A program made the translations under genes and the position numbers. Source: Fidelibacterota bacterium (lineage in GTDB: Bacteria; Fidelibacterota; Marinisomatia; SCGC-AAA003-L08; D37C17). Taken from it: a DNA stretch of 32,065 nt. This document shows positions 1-9,259 of this stretch, piece by piece. The notes under the pieces are model-generated. The model saw only the letters and a program-made list of their open reading frames with translations. It searched no databases and was not told where the DNA came from. The DNA lies in the NCBI GenBank assembly GCA_002731795.1, contig PCCQ01000087.1:1-32065 (forward strand), in the 5' to 3' direction. The first letter of the stretch is position 1. Every line of letters begins with the position of its first letter.

Positions 1-2
1 AA

Positions 3-941
3 AAATATAATCATAGATTACTAGACTCCATCAATCCAATCAGCTGGTTGTCAGTGGTTAAATTTATAAAAAGCTATGCCCCTGATTTAATCATTATAAG
101 ATTTTGGAATCCATTTTTTGCAATCAGTTATTCATATATATTAAAGAAGATAAAAAAGCATTTTAAGTCAATCAAAGTAATATGCGTTTGTGATAATATA
201 ATACCACACGAAAAGCATTTTTTTGATAAGCTTCTTATTAGCAAAATATTTAAGCAAATTGATGGATTCGTTGTAATGTCAGATCAGGTTAAAGAAGAAT
301 TATTAGATTTAAGGCCTGATGCTAACTACGTTAAAGTTTTTCATCCAATTTTAAATGATATATCAATTAAGGATAAAACAAAGTCAAAGAGTAAACTAGG
401 ATTGTCAGGTAAAAAAATAATTTTATTTTTTGGATTGGTTCGAAAATATAAAGGCCTTGAAGTCTTAATAAAATCTAATAAATATTTAATGAATAAACTT
501 AAAGACTATCAAATTTTGATTTGTGGTGAGTCATATGCAGATACAAAATTTTATAATAAAATGATAAATCATTGCTCTATTAGTAATGAAATAAAATGGA
601 TTAATGAATTTATTCCTGATGATGAAGTTGCAACTTATTTCTCAGCTTCAGACATTGTAGTCTTGCCATATCTTAGTGCATCGCAAAGTGGAATAATCCC
701 TTTGGCTTACTCTTATCAAAAACCTGTAGTTGCCTCAGATATTAAAGGAATTAAGGAAATGATATTAGATGGAAAAACTGGTTATCTTTTTGAAAAAAAT
801 AATTCAAAAATGCTCTCAGAAAAAATTGAAAAATTTTTTACAATTAAAAGAGATTATTCATTAGATATAGAAAAGTTTAGAGAATACTTTTCATGGGATG
901 AGTTTTCTGAAAAAATTCAACTTTTATATAAAAGCCTATGA
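3..941 (+). CDS. Glycosyltransferase family 4 (GT-B), 5'-truncated by the window edge
   Basis: The ORF track starts at TTG 48, but the same frame is open to the window edge and reads KYNHRLLDSINPISWLSVVKFIKSYAPDLIIIRFWNPFFAISY, which resembles the N-terminal region of GT4 enzymes. C-terminal half has the nucleotide-sugar binding region (SASDIVVLPYLSASQSGIIPLAYSYQKPVVASDIKGIKEMI..GKTGYLF). Confidence 0.85.
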   Translation, partial: KYNHRLLDSINPISWLSVVKFIKSYAPDLIIIRFWNPFFAISYSYILKKIKKHFKSIKVICVCDNIIPHEKHFFDKLLISKIFKQIDGFVVMSDQVKEELLDLRPDANYVKVFHPILNDISIKDKTKSKSKLGLSGKKIILFFGLVRKYKGLEVLIKSNKYLMNKLKDYQILICGESYADTKFYNKMINHCSISNEIKWINEFIPDDEVATYFSASDIVVLPYLSASQSGIIPLAYSYQKPVVASDIKGIKEMILDGKTGYLFEKNNSKMLSEKIEKFFTIKRDYSLDIEKFREYFSWDEFSEKIQLLYKSL

Positions 942-1756
942 TTAATTCTACTAAATATAATATAAAATTTCATGTATGTATACTTAACTGGAATGGTCAG
1001 GAAGTTCTTCGTGATTGTGTCCAATCAATTTTGAATAATCAATATGAGTCATTTAAAGTAACTGTAATTGATAATGGCTCAGATGATTTTAAGTCAACAG
1101 AATTAGATCCAAAAGTTAATATAATTAAGCTTAACAATAATTATGGCTTTGCAAGAGGATACAACCTTGGTATAAGTAAGGCAAAAATAGATAATGATGA
1201 GTATTTAATCTTGCTAAATAATGACACAGTAGTAGATAAAAACTTTTTTATAAATTTGACAGAGTCAATTAAATCTAAAAAAACTGAAAGTATTTATGGA
1301 CCTAAAATTACATTTGATGATGCCAAGGATTTGATATGGTATGCAGGTGGGAAAGTAAAACTTGATAGAGGGATAATTGAACATGTTGGTATTAGAAAGC
1401 CATCAAGTGATTTTAGTATTGAGTCAAATACTGATTATATTACAGGGTGCTGTATGATTGTAAAAAAAAGTATTTATGATGATTTGGGTGGATTTGATGA
1501 ATCATTTTTTATGTACAATGAAGATGTAGATTTTTGTTTAAGAGCAAAACTAAAAAAAATAAAATGTGTTTACTTGCCCTCAGTGATAATTAGTCATAAG
1601 GTTTCTAGCTCATTAGGTGGATACTTTTCTAGAAAAAAAATATTAATGAAAATCAAATCAGCATTTTTATTATATAAAAAAAATTATAGTAAGCCTTGGG
1701 CTACAATGCTTTTAGTGAAATACTGTATTAGATCATTAATGAGTATCAAACTATAA
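938..1756 (+). CDS. Glycosyltransferase family 2 (rhamnosyltransferase-like)
   Basis: VCILNWNGQEVLRDCVQSILNN, VIDNGSDD, LNNDTVVD, GGFDESFFMYNEDVDFCLRAK motifs; overlaps the preceding stop by 4 nt. Confidence 0.9.
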   Translation: MINSTKYNIKFHVCILNWNGQEVLRDCVQSILNNQYESFKVTVIDNGSDDFKSTELDPKVNIIKLNNNYGFARGYNLGISKAKIDNDEYLILLNNDTVVDKNFFINLTESIKSKKTESIYGPKITFDDAKDLIWYAGGKVKLDRGIIEHVGIRKPSSDFSIESNTDYITGCCMIVKKSIYDDLGGFDESFFMYNEDVDFCLRAKLKKIKCVYLPSVIISHKVSSSLGGYFSRKKILMKIKSAFLLYKKNYSKPWATMLLVKYCIRSLMSIKL

Positions 1757-1761
1757 AATAT

Positions 1762-2670
1762 ATGCAAAAAGATTATAATTTTACTTTTGTAATTGGCGCT
1801 CAGAAGGCTGGCACAACTACAATACATGAGCTTTTAAGGGCGCATTCTGATATTAGTTTGCCATCTATCAAAGAAACTCATTTTTTCAGTGATGATAAAG
1901 TTTATCGTAAAGGCTTAGATTGGTATCTTAGACAATTCGATTCATCTAAAAATATTCTTTGTGAGGTTGATCCATCATATTTATTTTATAAACAAGCTTC
2001 TTATAGAATAAAAAAAAATCTAGATAATTCTAAGTTTATAGTAATTTTTAGAAAACCTTTAGATAGGGCCTTTTCTCACTATTTAATGTCATGCTATAGA
2101 GGTCATGAAAAACTCTCATTTATTGAGGCAATTGAGAAAGAAAATGAAAGATTAGCTAGTGATGTAGACCTGTTCTCATTCATTAATCATAGCTATATAA
2201 GTAGAGGGGATTATCAGAAACAGTTAAGTTTATACCTCAATGAGTTCAATAAGTCTAATTTTTTATTTATTAATTTTGACAATTTATTTCCATCATTTAA
2301 TAGCAAGATGATAAATTCTATATGTGAATTTATTGGCATTAATAATAATTTCAATTTAGAAGAAATGCCCACTCACAATAAAAAGCGTATGGTTAAATCA
2401 AATTTCATTAGAGATATGATATATAGAGAATCAATTACAAAAAAAATAGCTGGTTCCATTATTCCATCTGATAAGCTTAAGTTGAGAATTAAGAAATTTA
2501 TAGATAATTTTAACTCTAAAGATTTCGATCCTAATATCTATACAACTGAATATGAAAGAGTTATGAATGAACTTCCTAAAAAATATTTGAAATGGAGTAA
2601 CGAACAATCAGAGCTATTAGAAAAATCAACGGGTTTAGATTTAAGATCTTGGAGATATGAAGATGTCTAA
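1762..2670 (+). CDS. Sulfotransferase domain protein (PAPS-dependent)
   Basis: N-terminal 5'-phosphosulfate-binding-like motif VIGAQKAGTTTIHELLRAH, IKETHFFSDD, and 3'-phosphate-binding-like FIVIFRKPLDRAFSHYLM. Confidence 0.85.
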   Translation: MQKDYNFTFVIGAQKAGTTTIHELLRAHSDISLPSIKETHFFSDDKVYRKGLDWYLRQFDSSKNILCEVDPSYLFYKQASYRIKKNLDNSKFIVIFRKPLDRAFSHYLMSCYRGHEKLSFIEAIEKENERLASDVDLFSFINHSYISRGDYQKQLSLYLNEFNKSNFLFINFDNLFPSFNSKMINSICEFIGINNNFNLEEMPTHNKKRMVKSNFIRDMIYRESITKKIAGSIIPSDKLKLRIKKFIDNFNSKDFDPNIYTTEYERVMNELPKKYLKWSNEQSELLEKSTGLDLRSWRYEDV

Positions 2671-3511
2671 AACATTCCAGCCAATTCTATTATCAGGAAT
2701 GCATCGTTCTGGAACATCGATGGTAACTAAAATTTTAAAAGATTTTAGTTTGGAAATTGGCCATAAGCTAGATGATAATAATGAATCTTTATTTTTTCAG
2801 AGAATTAATATCTGGATGATGTCTTTAATGGGTTCTTCATGGGATAATCCACAGAGTTTTAATAGTATAAATGATAATATTAAAGATGATATTGTATATC
2901 AACTTCAGAAATTAATTGATAGCAGAGCTAACTCATTGTATTTTGGGTGGAGTAGTGTTATAAAAAATAAATCATTTAGTGATATTGAAAAACCATGGGG
3001 TTGGAAAGATCCAAGAAATGTATTTACTCAAAATATTTGGAGACAAGTATTCCCAGATATTAAAATGGTTCAGATCATAAGACATCCAGTCGATATAGCG
3101 GTAAGTTTAATGAAAAGGCAAAAAAAAGAAATTAAATCAGATATATTAAGAAAGAAGAAAAGCTCCAACGTTATCAAAGCATTATTATCAATTAGTCATT
3201 CAAATTATAACTCAAGCATGATCTTAAATTCATATAATGATTGTTTTAAATTAATAGAAATATATTTTGATGAAATTACTAGAAATCCTTCTTCAAATAG
3301 TTTATTAATAAAATTTGAAGATATTTTATCTAATCCTGAGTTTGAGATAGGATCTTTATTGGACTTTTGTAGTATTCCTTATAATCCAGAACAGTTAAGT
3401 GAAATTATTTCTACCATTGATCCCACCAAAGGTTTTTCATATAAAGCCAATGTAGAATATTTAGATTTAGAGGATCAGGCTAAAGATTTAATTAATAAAA
3501 TGGGGTATTAG
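2657..3511 (+). CDS. Sulfotransferase family protein (second, divergent type)
   Basis: ILLSGMHRSGTSMVTKIL P-loop-like PAPS motif, WGWKDPRN, MVQIIRHPVDIAVSLMKRQ; overlaps the upstream gene by 14 nt. ATG at 2663 is an alternative start. Confidence 0.75.
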   Translation: MKMSKTFQPILLSGMHRSGTSMVTKILKDFSLEIGHKLDDNNESLFFQRINIWMMSLMGSSWDNPQSFNSINDNIKDDIVYQLQKLIDSRANSLYFGWSSVIKNKSFSDIEKPWGWKDPRNVFTQNIWRQVFPDIKMVQIIRHPVDIAVSLMKRQKKEIKSDILRKKKSSNVIKALLSISHSNYNSSMILNSYNDCFKLIEIYFDEITRNPSSNSLLIKFEDILSNPEFEIGSLLDFCSIPYNPEQLSEIISTIDPTKGFSYKANVEYLDLEDQAKDLINKMGY

Positions 3512-3512
3512 A

Positions 3513-5873
3513 TTGAATATAAAATCCTTTTTATTTGTATTTAGCATATTATTGTTTGCCACGAGTATATTGTTTTATGATGTTTTATATTCCGATTCTA
3601 TTTTCCTAACACAGGATTCTATATCAGCTAAGTCTATAAAGCATGGTATTGAAAAATCTACTGTTGATTTTGGTGAATACCCTAAATGGATGCCGTGGAT
3701 TTTTGGTGGACTCCCATCTACCCATTCAATGCAAAATATTTCAGAATATTATTATCCACATCACATAATCAAGCTAATAAAAATATTTTCAATACCTTGG
3801 TTTTGGAATTTTTTAATACATTTTCTTTTTGCTGGCTTAGGTATGTATGTTTTACTTAATCACCTGAAACTTAATTTCTTTTCCTCACTGTTTGGATCTC
3901 TTGCATACACTATAATGCCTTGGATGATTACAATGATAGTCCATGGTCATGGTAGCCAGGTAATGACAGCAGCATACATACCTTGGGTAGTTTGGGCCAT
4001 GTTTAAATTAAAGAATGAGCCTGAATTACGGTATATATCAATTTTAGCCTTATTAATTGGTTTACAACTTCAAAGAGCACATGTTCAAATAGCCTATTAT
4101 ACTTGGATTCTTATGGGTATTTATATCATTTATGATTTATATGTTAGTTATTATTCAAAGTCAAAATACGATGTAAAATTTATAGCAAAATGGGCTTTTG
4201 CATCAATTATAGGATTTTGCATGTCACTTTGGATATATATACCATTATTAAATTATGCTCCATTTTCAAAAAGATCTTCATCCGCAGGAGGTGCATCTTT
4301 CGAATATGCTACATCTTGGTCAATGCATCCTTATGAATCACTCACTATGCTCCTTCCTTCATCTTTTGGATTTGGTGAATTAACCTATTTTGGGTTTATG
4401 CCTATGACAAATTTCCCTAATTATTCTGGGATAGTGATTGTATTTATGACTTTTTTTGCATTTCATAAAACATCTAGACAGCTAAGTTATTTTTTCTTAA
4501 CTATTTTGATTACTAGTTTACTCATTTCATTTGGTAAGCATACTTTCATATATGAAATATTATACAACTGGTTACCATATTTCAATAAATTCAGAGTTCC
4601 TTCAATGATATTAATACTTTTTCAATTTTCTATTACAGTACTGGCTGCAATTGGATTAAATAATTTATGTAAAAACATAAAAGACAAAAGAGTTCTAAAA
4701 AAATCTTTAATTATATTAGGGACTATTTCAATCATTGCAGTTTTGAGACTTGTATTTCATGACTTTTCTAATGCTTTAGACAAGCGTGTTACTACAAATA
4801 ATTTGCGTGTTGAATTAATGCAAAATGATTTATTCTATAGTATTGTTTTGTTAGTTTCAATTTCTGTTCTGATTTATCTATTTACAAAATCAAAAATTAA
4901 ATCCAGATTGTTCCTTATATCAATTATCTCATTATCATATCTTGATTTTTATAGAGTCAATTCAAAAATAATTTATCCGGACTTAAAGACAACTTACAGT
5001 CAAGATATACCTATGAAAAATAAAGATTTCCTAAATAAACATCTCGATGAAAATTATGATGATATTATAAGTTATCTCAAAAAAGATGATTCCTATTTTA
5101 GGGTATTTGAGGCTTCTTTTGATAGTCAAGGAAGATTACGGCCAGAACATAATAATAATCGTTTAGCTGCCTTTAATATTGAATCAATTAACGGATATCA
5201 TCCAGCAAAGCTCTCAATTTATGAATCTTTTAATTCAGTTCCATTATTAAACAGATTAAAACTGTTTAATGTAAAATATTTGATTTTATCAAACGAAGTA
5301 AATATACCTGCGCTAAAATTGGTTAAGGCTGGAAGCTATTTTTCAAATCTATCATATAGAAAGGTTTTTCTATATGAATATCTAGATTTTCATCCCAGGG
5401 TGCAATTTTTAGAGAAAATAAATAAAGTTGACAATCGCCAAGAAGGATATCAAAAATTAAATTCTGAAATTTTTGATCTTAAAAAAGATTCATTTGTTTC
5501 TAGTAATGATTTTAATGAGGATTTAGAGGTATCTTATAATTCTGAATCGGAAATTTTAATCAAGGAGCATATCCCAAATAAGATAGTACTCTCTGTTAAT
5601 GCTAAGGGCGATTCATCAAATAGGCACTTTGTATTATTAAGTGAGGTTTACTTCCCTCATGGATGGAAAATTTCAGGTGCCTCAGATTTAGAGATTATTG
5701 AAGTCAATAATCTTTTTAGGGGATTTTTTGTTCCTAATGGTTCTACAGAAATAACTCTTGAATTTAATCCATCAGATTTAAAATATAGTGCTTTGGTTAG
5801 TCACTTTTCACTAATAGTAATCTTGATCCTTTACTTAGTTTCTTTGTTCTATCGTAAAAATGAAAAACTTTAA
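3513..5873 (+). CDS. YfhO-family large polytopic membrane protein (glycosyltransferase-like)
   Basis: 786 aa, many hydrophobic helices, large C-terminal soluble region (NIESINGYHPAKLSIYESF..LLNRLKLFNVKYLIL, then VLLSEVYFPHGWKI..) typical of YfhO proteins; TTG start. Confidence 0.75.
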   Translation: MNIKSFLFVFSILLFATSILFYDVLYSDSIFLTQDSISAKSIKHGIEKSTVDFGEYPKWMPWIFGGLPSTHSMQNISEYYYPHHIIKLIKIFSIPWFWNFLIHFLFAGLGMYVLLNHLKLNFFSSLFGSLAYTIMPWMITMIVHGHGSQVMTAAYIPWVVWAMFKLKNEPELRYISILALLIGLQLQRAHVQIAYYTWILMGIYIIYDLYVSYYSKSKYDVKFIAKWAFASIIGFCMSLWIYIPLLNYAPFSKRSSSAGGASFEYATSWSMHPYESLTMLLPSSFGFGELTYFGFMPMTNFPNYSGIVIVFMTFFAFHKTSRQLSYFFLTILITSLLISFGKHTFIYEILYNWLPYFNKFRVPSMILILFQFSITVLAAIGLNNLCKNIKDKRVLKKSLIILGTISIIAVLRLVFHDFSNALDKRVTTNNLRVELMQNDLFYSIVLLVSISVLIYLFTKSKIKSRLFLISIISLSYLDFYRVNSKIIYPDLKTTYSQDIPMKNKDFLNKHLDENYDDIISYLKKDDSYFRVFEASFDSQGRLRPEHNNNRLAAFNIESINGYHPAKLSIYESFNSVPLLNRLKLFNVKYLILSNEVNIPALKLVKAGSYFSNLSYRKVFLYEYLDFHPRVQFLEKINKVDNRQEGYQKLNSEIFDLKKDSFVSSNDFNEDLEVSYNSESEILIKEHIPNKIVLSVNAKGDSSNRHFVLLSEVYFPHGWKISGASDLEIIEVNNLFRGFFVPNGSTEITLEFNPSDLKYSALVSHFSLIVILILYLVSLFYRKNEKL

Positions 5874-7074
5874 ACTTCAGACAAGTATTAAATTTGTTTT
5901 ATCTGCATTTGCAATAATAATGGCAATAGCTGTGCTTTGGATTAATAGCACTGTAATATCAAATCTCAGAGAAGGAAATCGAAGGCAGATTGAAAAAATA
6001 GCTGAGTACTATAGTAAAGAACTTAGTGATAGTGAAAAATTAGATTATACATATTTTGCAGATGTTATTCTTCCAGTATTATATAACTTTGAATTTCCAA
6101 TTATTATTACAAATGAAATTAATGACGGTTCAAATATTGATTTTTTACCACCAATAAATATAGATATAAAAGAAAAGGTTAATTCTCAAGAGTATAGAGA
6201 TGAGGTATATAGGCTAATTAAGCAGATGGATGAAAATTTCATTCCATATGAAATAACGGGAGATGATGGCTCAGGAGAAGGAAGGCAAATAGTATATCAT
6301 AAAATTCACTATGGTGATCAAGATATTATAAGAACGATTGCATTGCTCCCATACTTAAATTTTGGTTTTGCAATATTGTTTATAACAATTGCTGCATTCG
6401 GAATTCAATTAATTCGAATCAATGAAAGAAATTCAATTTATGCAGGTATGGCTAAGGAAACAGCACACCAATTAGGTACTCCTATATCTTCTCTTATGGG
6501 TTGGGTTGAACTTTTGAAAGAGAAAATGTTAGTTAAAAGAAGGAATAAGATTTTATCTTCCATGAAAAATGATCTTTCAAGACTTTCTGAAATTAGTGAT
6601 AGATTTTCAAAAATAGGATCAAAAGTGAATTTGAAAACAGTGAATATTAAATCATTGTTAGAAAAAGTAACTATGTATATGTCAGAGAGACTTCCCAAAA
6701 GCTCTAAAACAAAAATAGTATTGCGTTTAAAAAATAATACTAATTTAATGGGTGATGCTGTTCTATTAAGTTGGGCTTTTGAAAATCTGATAAAAAATTC
6801 GATTGATGCAACTAATCCAGAAACTGGTATAATTGAGTTGAGGATTGATAATACAAATAGTGCAATATCAATATTTTTCAAAGATAATGGAAAAGGAATT
6901 AAGCGAAAAAATTGGAATGATATATTTAGGCCTGGATTTAGTACTAAAAAAAGAGGATGGGGGTTAGGATTGAGTTTAACCCAAAGAATCATTGAGGATA
7001 TTCATAAAGGAAAAATTGTAGTAACTGATTCATCGAAAAATGGTACAACAATTAAAATTACTTTCGATAAATGA
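5860..7074 (+). CDS. Sensor histidine kinase (membrane-anchored)
   Basis: N-terminal TM, periplasmic segment, second TM, H-box AKETAHQLGTPISSLMGWVELLK, N-box ENLIKNSIDAT, G-boxes DNGKGI and GWGLGLSLTQRIIEDIHKGKI; overlaps the upstream stop by 14 nt. Confidence 0.9.
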   Translation: MKNFKLQTSIKFVLSAFAIIMAIAVLWINSTVISNLREGNRRQIEKIAEYYSKELSDSEKLDYTYFADVILPVLYNFEFPIIITNEINDGSNIDFLPPINIDIKEKVNSQEYRDEVYRLIKQMDENFIPYEITGDDGSGEGRQIVYHKIHYGDQDIIRTIALLPYLNFGFAILFITIAAFGIQLIRINERNSIYAGMAKETAHQLGTPISSLMGWVELLKEKMLVKRRNKILSSMKNDLSRLSEISDRFSKIGSKVNLKTVNIKSLLEKVTMYMSERLPKSSKTKIVLRLKNNTNLMGDAVLLSWAFENLIKNSIDATNPETGIIELRIDNTNSAISIFFKDNGKGIKRKNWNDIFRPGFSTKKRGWGLGLSLTQRIIEDIHKGKIVVTDSSKNGTTIKITFDK

Positions 7075-7655
7075 TGAAATTTATTTTTGCATCAAATAGT
7101 CCTCGACGTAAAGAAATTTTATCAAAATTTAATATAGATATTAAATTTGTTTCTCATCGTTTTAATGAGCGTGGAATTGATAAAAATATTGAACCGCATT
7201 CTTACTGTAAAATTATTGCAAATGAAAAAGCAAATAGTATAGTAGATATATATCCAAATCGACCAATACTTTCAGCCGATACAATTGTTTTGTCACCAAA
7301 CAAGAGGATCTTTGAAAAACCAAGAAATGAGGAGGATGCATATAGAATGCTTAGGGAGTTAAGTGGGGAAAAGCATCAAGTCCTAACTGGAGTTTCATTG
7401 ATACACAAGAAAGCTAAAATTAATTTTTGTTTTACAGAAACCACATTAGTTGAGTTTAATGATTTAAGAGATGAAGAAATTTATTATTATATAAAACATT
7501 TTGAGCCATATGATAAATCAGGTAGCTATGGCATACAAGGATTTAGTTCAATTTTTGTAAAATCAATAAATGGATGCTTCTTCAATGTTGTTGGTCTTCC
7601 AATCTCTAGGTTGTTTTACCATTTAAAGAAATTTGATTTAATCCAATTTTCTTGA
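7071..7655 (+). CDS. maf: Maf family nucleotide pyrophosphatase
   Basis: FIFASNSPRRKEIL, LSADTIV, EDAYRMLRELSGEKHQVLTGVSLI, EPYDKSGSYGIQGFSSIFVKSINGCFFNVVGLPI; ATGA overlap with the kinase. Confidence 0.95.
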   Translation: MMKFIFASNSPRRKEILSKFNIDIKFVSHRFNERGIDKNIEPHSYCKIIANEKANSIVDIYPNRPILSADTIVLSPNKRIFEKPRNEEDAYRMLRELSGEKHQVLTGVSLIHKKAKINFCFTETTLVEFNDLRDEEIYYYIKHFEPYDKSGSYGIQGFSSIFVKSINGCFFNVVGLPISRLFYHLKKFDLIQFS

Positions 7656-7689
7656 ATTCTTCCAATAATAATAATAACTTATAGATACA

Positions 7690-8550
7690 ATGAGTGAGCA
7701 AAAACTATTTTTCAATGATCTGAAAGCTAAAAGAGAGAGTCAGAATATTTCTTTAGAAGAAATTTCAGATTTCACCAAGATCGATATTAAGTTTCTAATT
7801 GCCATAGAAGATGGAGATTTTGGGTGCCTTCCTGATGTATATATGAGATTATTTCTTAGGTCATATTGCAAGTATATCTCAGCTGATGACGAACAAGCTC
7901 TTAATGATTATGAATTTTATACGATAGGTTCAAAAACAGAATCAAAAACTTTTTCTATTCCATTAGAACCAGATGATATTGATACAAATATTGACCAAAA
8001 AGAGTTAAATTTACCCCAGGTCCCAACAGCTAAAATTGTAACAATTGTAATTACTGTAATTATTTTGATTTTTACATTATTTCTTATAAGTAATATAGAT
8101 AGTGATTCTAGCCCTAAAAGTGATAATTCTAATAAATTAAATATAAAAGAATCTTCTGAGAATCTAAAAATTGTTCAGTATAGTTCTTTGCCGGACAATA
8201 GTCCTCTCACTAATCTTGATTTTGATGCAAATAATTTAATTGCTGGAAATAAAAAAAAATTAGTAGCATCTGATCCGTTTACATTTAGAGTGGAAGCTTT
8301 AGCACAAACAAAAATTAATGTAAATAGCGGACCAATAATTAGAAATAAAGTTATGGAGAAAGGCCAGGTAGAGATTTTTCCAATTAAGGATAAGATATCT
8401 TATGACTTCTGGAGTGCACAGCATATAAAATGTTCATTAAATGATATCGATTTGACTGAGTTTTTTGGTAGTGAAGATAATTCTATTCGCGGCTGGTTTA
8501 CTACAAAAGATTTGTCTCTTAACTATAACTTCTATAAACAGTCACTTTAA
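7690..8550 (+). CDS. RodZ-like protein: N-terminal HTH, single TM, C-terminal DUF4115-like domain
   Basis: LKAKRESQNISLEEISDFTKIDIKFLIAIEDGDFGCLPDVYMRLFLRSYCKYI is a RodZ-type HTH; TM IVTIVITVIILIFTLFLI; C-terminal region consistent with DUF4115. Confidence 0.8.
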   Translation: MSEQKLFFNDLKAKRESQNISLEEISDFTKIDIKFLIAIEDGDFGCLPDVYMRLFLRSYCKYISADDEQALNDYEFYTIGSKTESKTFSIPLEPDDIDTNIDQKELNLPQVPTAKIVTIVITVIILIFTLFLISNIDSDSSPKSDNSNKLNIKESSENLKIVQYSSLPDNSPLTNLDFDANNLIAGNKKKLVASDPFTFRVEALAQTKINVNSGPIIRNKVMEKGQVEIFPIKDKISYDFWSAQHIKCSLNDIDLTEFFGSEDNSIRGWFTTKDLSLNYNFYKQSL

Positions 8551-8747
8551 ATTATCAAACGAAAATAAAACTTATAACTTCTTAGTTATCCCCATACAAT
8601 AAATTCAAAAAAGTATTTACGTGTTATTGCTTATTAATTAGCAAGACTCGCTTCTTTGCGTATTAAAATCTAGCTATGAATTATTAAAAAACCATATAAA
8701 GATAAATAAAATTAATATATTTCTTGCATATAGGTGGTTAATAGTTA

Positions 8748-8770
8748 TATAATAGTGGGTGAGTGTGGGT
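8748..8770 (+). promoter_or_regulatory. Predicted mraZ promoter -10 overlapped by MraZ-binding repeats (TGGGT-N5-TGGGT)
   Basis: TATAAT at 8748-8753; TGGGT at 8756-8760 and 8766-8770 (exact 10-bp period); a weak -35 candidate TTGCAT at 8724-8729 gives an 18-nt spacer. mraZ starts at 8802. Confidence 0.6.
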
Positions 8771-8801
8771 AATAAAACCTTTTAAAATATAAACTATATA
8801 A

Positions 8802-9257
8802 ATGAATTCGATAAAATTAAGATTTACTGGTGAGTATTCTAATTCTCTTGATATAAAAAATAGAGTGAATATTCCAGCCAAATTCAGAAAAGCACTAGAT
8901 CCTATCAATGATAGGACTTTTGTTATTACAAGAGGCTTCGATCCATGCTTAGCTCTTTATCCTATCGCTGAATGGAATATAGTAGAGCAAGAATTAGCTT
9001 CTTTGAGTTCAATAAGAAACAGGAATAGGGAATTTGTTCGATCTGTGGTTAGACACGCATCTCATGTTCAGTATGATAAGCAAGGAAGAATTATTATCCC
9101 TGATAATTTAAAAATCTATGCTGGAATAGAAAAAGAGGTTTCAATAATTGGCATGATCACAAAAATTGAACTTTGGAGTCCTGATAAAATTAAAAAATAT
9201 GATGATCAAATTAACATTGATGAGTTTGATGATCTCGCGGATGATATAAGCTTTTAA
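8802..9257 (+). CDS. mraZ: Transcriptional regulator MraZ
   Basis: GEYSNSLDIKNRVNIPAKFRKAL, two SpoVT/AbrB-like repeats, second KQGRIIIPDNLKIYAGIEKEVSIIGMITKIELW; first gene of the dcw cluster. Confidence 0.95.
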   Translation: MNSIKLRFTGEYSNSLDIKNRVNIPAKFRKALDPINDRTFVITRGFDPCLALYPIAEWNIVEQELASLSSIRNRNREFVRSVVRHASHVQYDKQGRIIIPDNLKIYAGIEKEVSIIGMITKIELWSPDKIKKYDDQINIDEFDDLADDISF

Positions 9258-9259
9258 TT

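Noticed and set aside
6438-6992. 184-aa minus-strand ORF antisense to the histidine kinase
   Set aside because: Mirrors the conserved kinase core in another frame; no recognisable domain or independent start context.
7664-7678. AATAATAATAATAA microsatellite before the rodZ-like gene
   Set aside because: Short trinucleotide run expected in an AT-rich intergenic region; no evidence of function.
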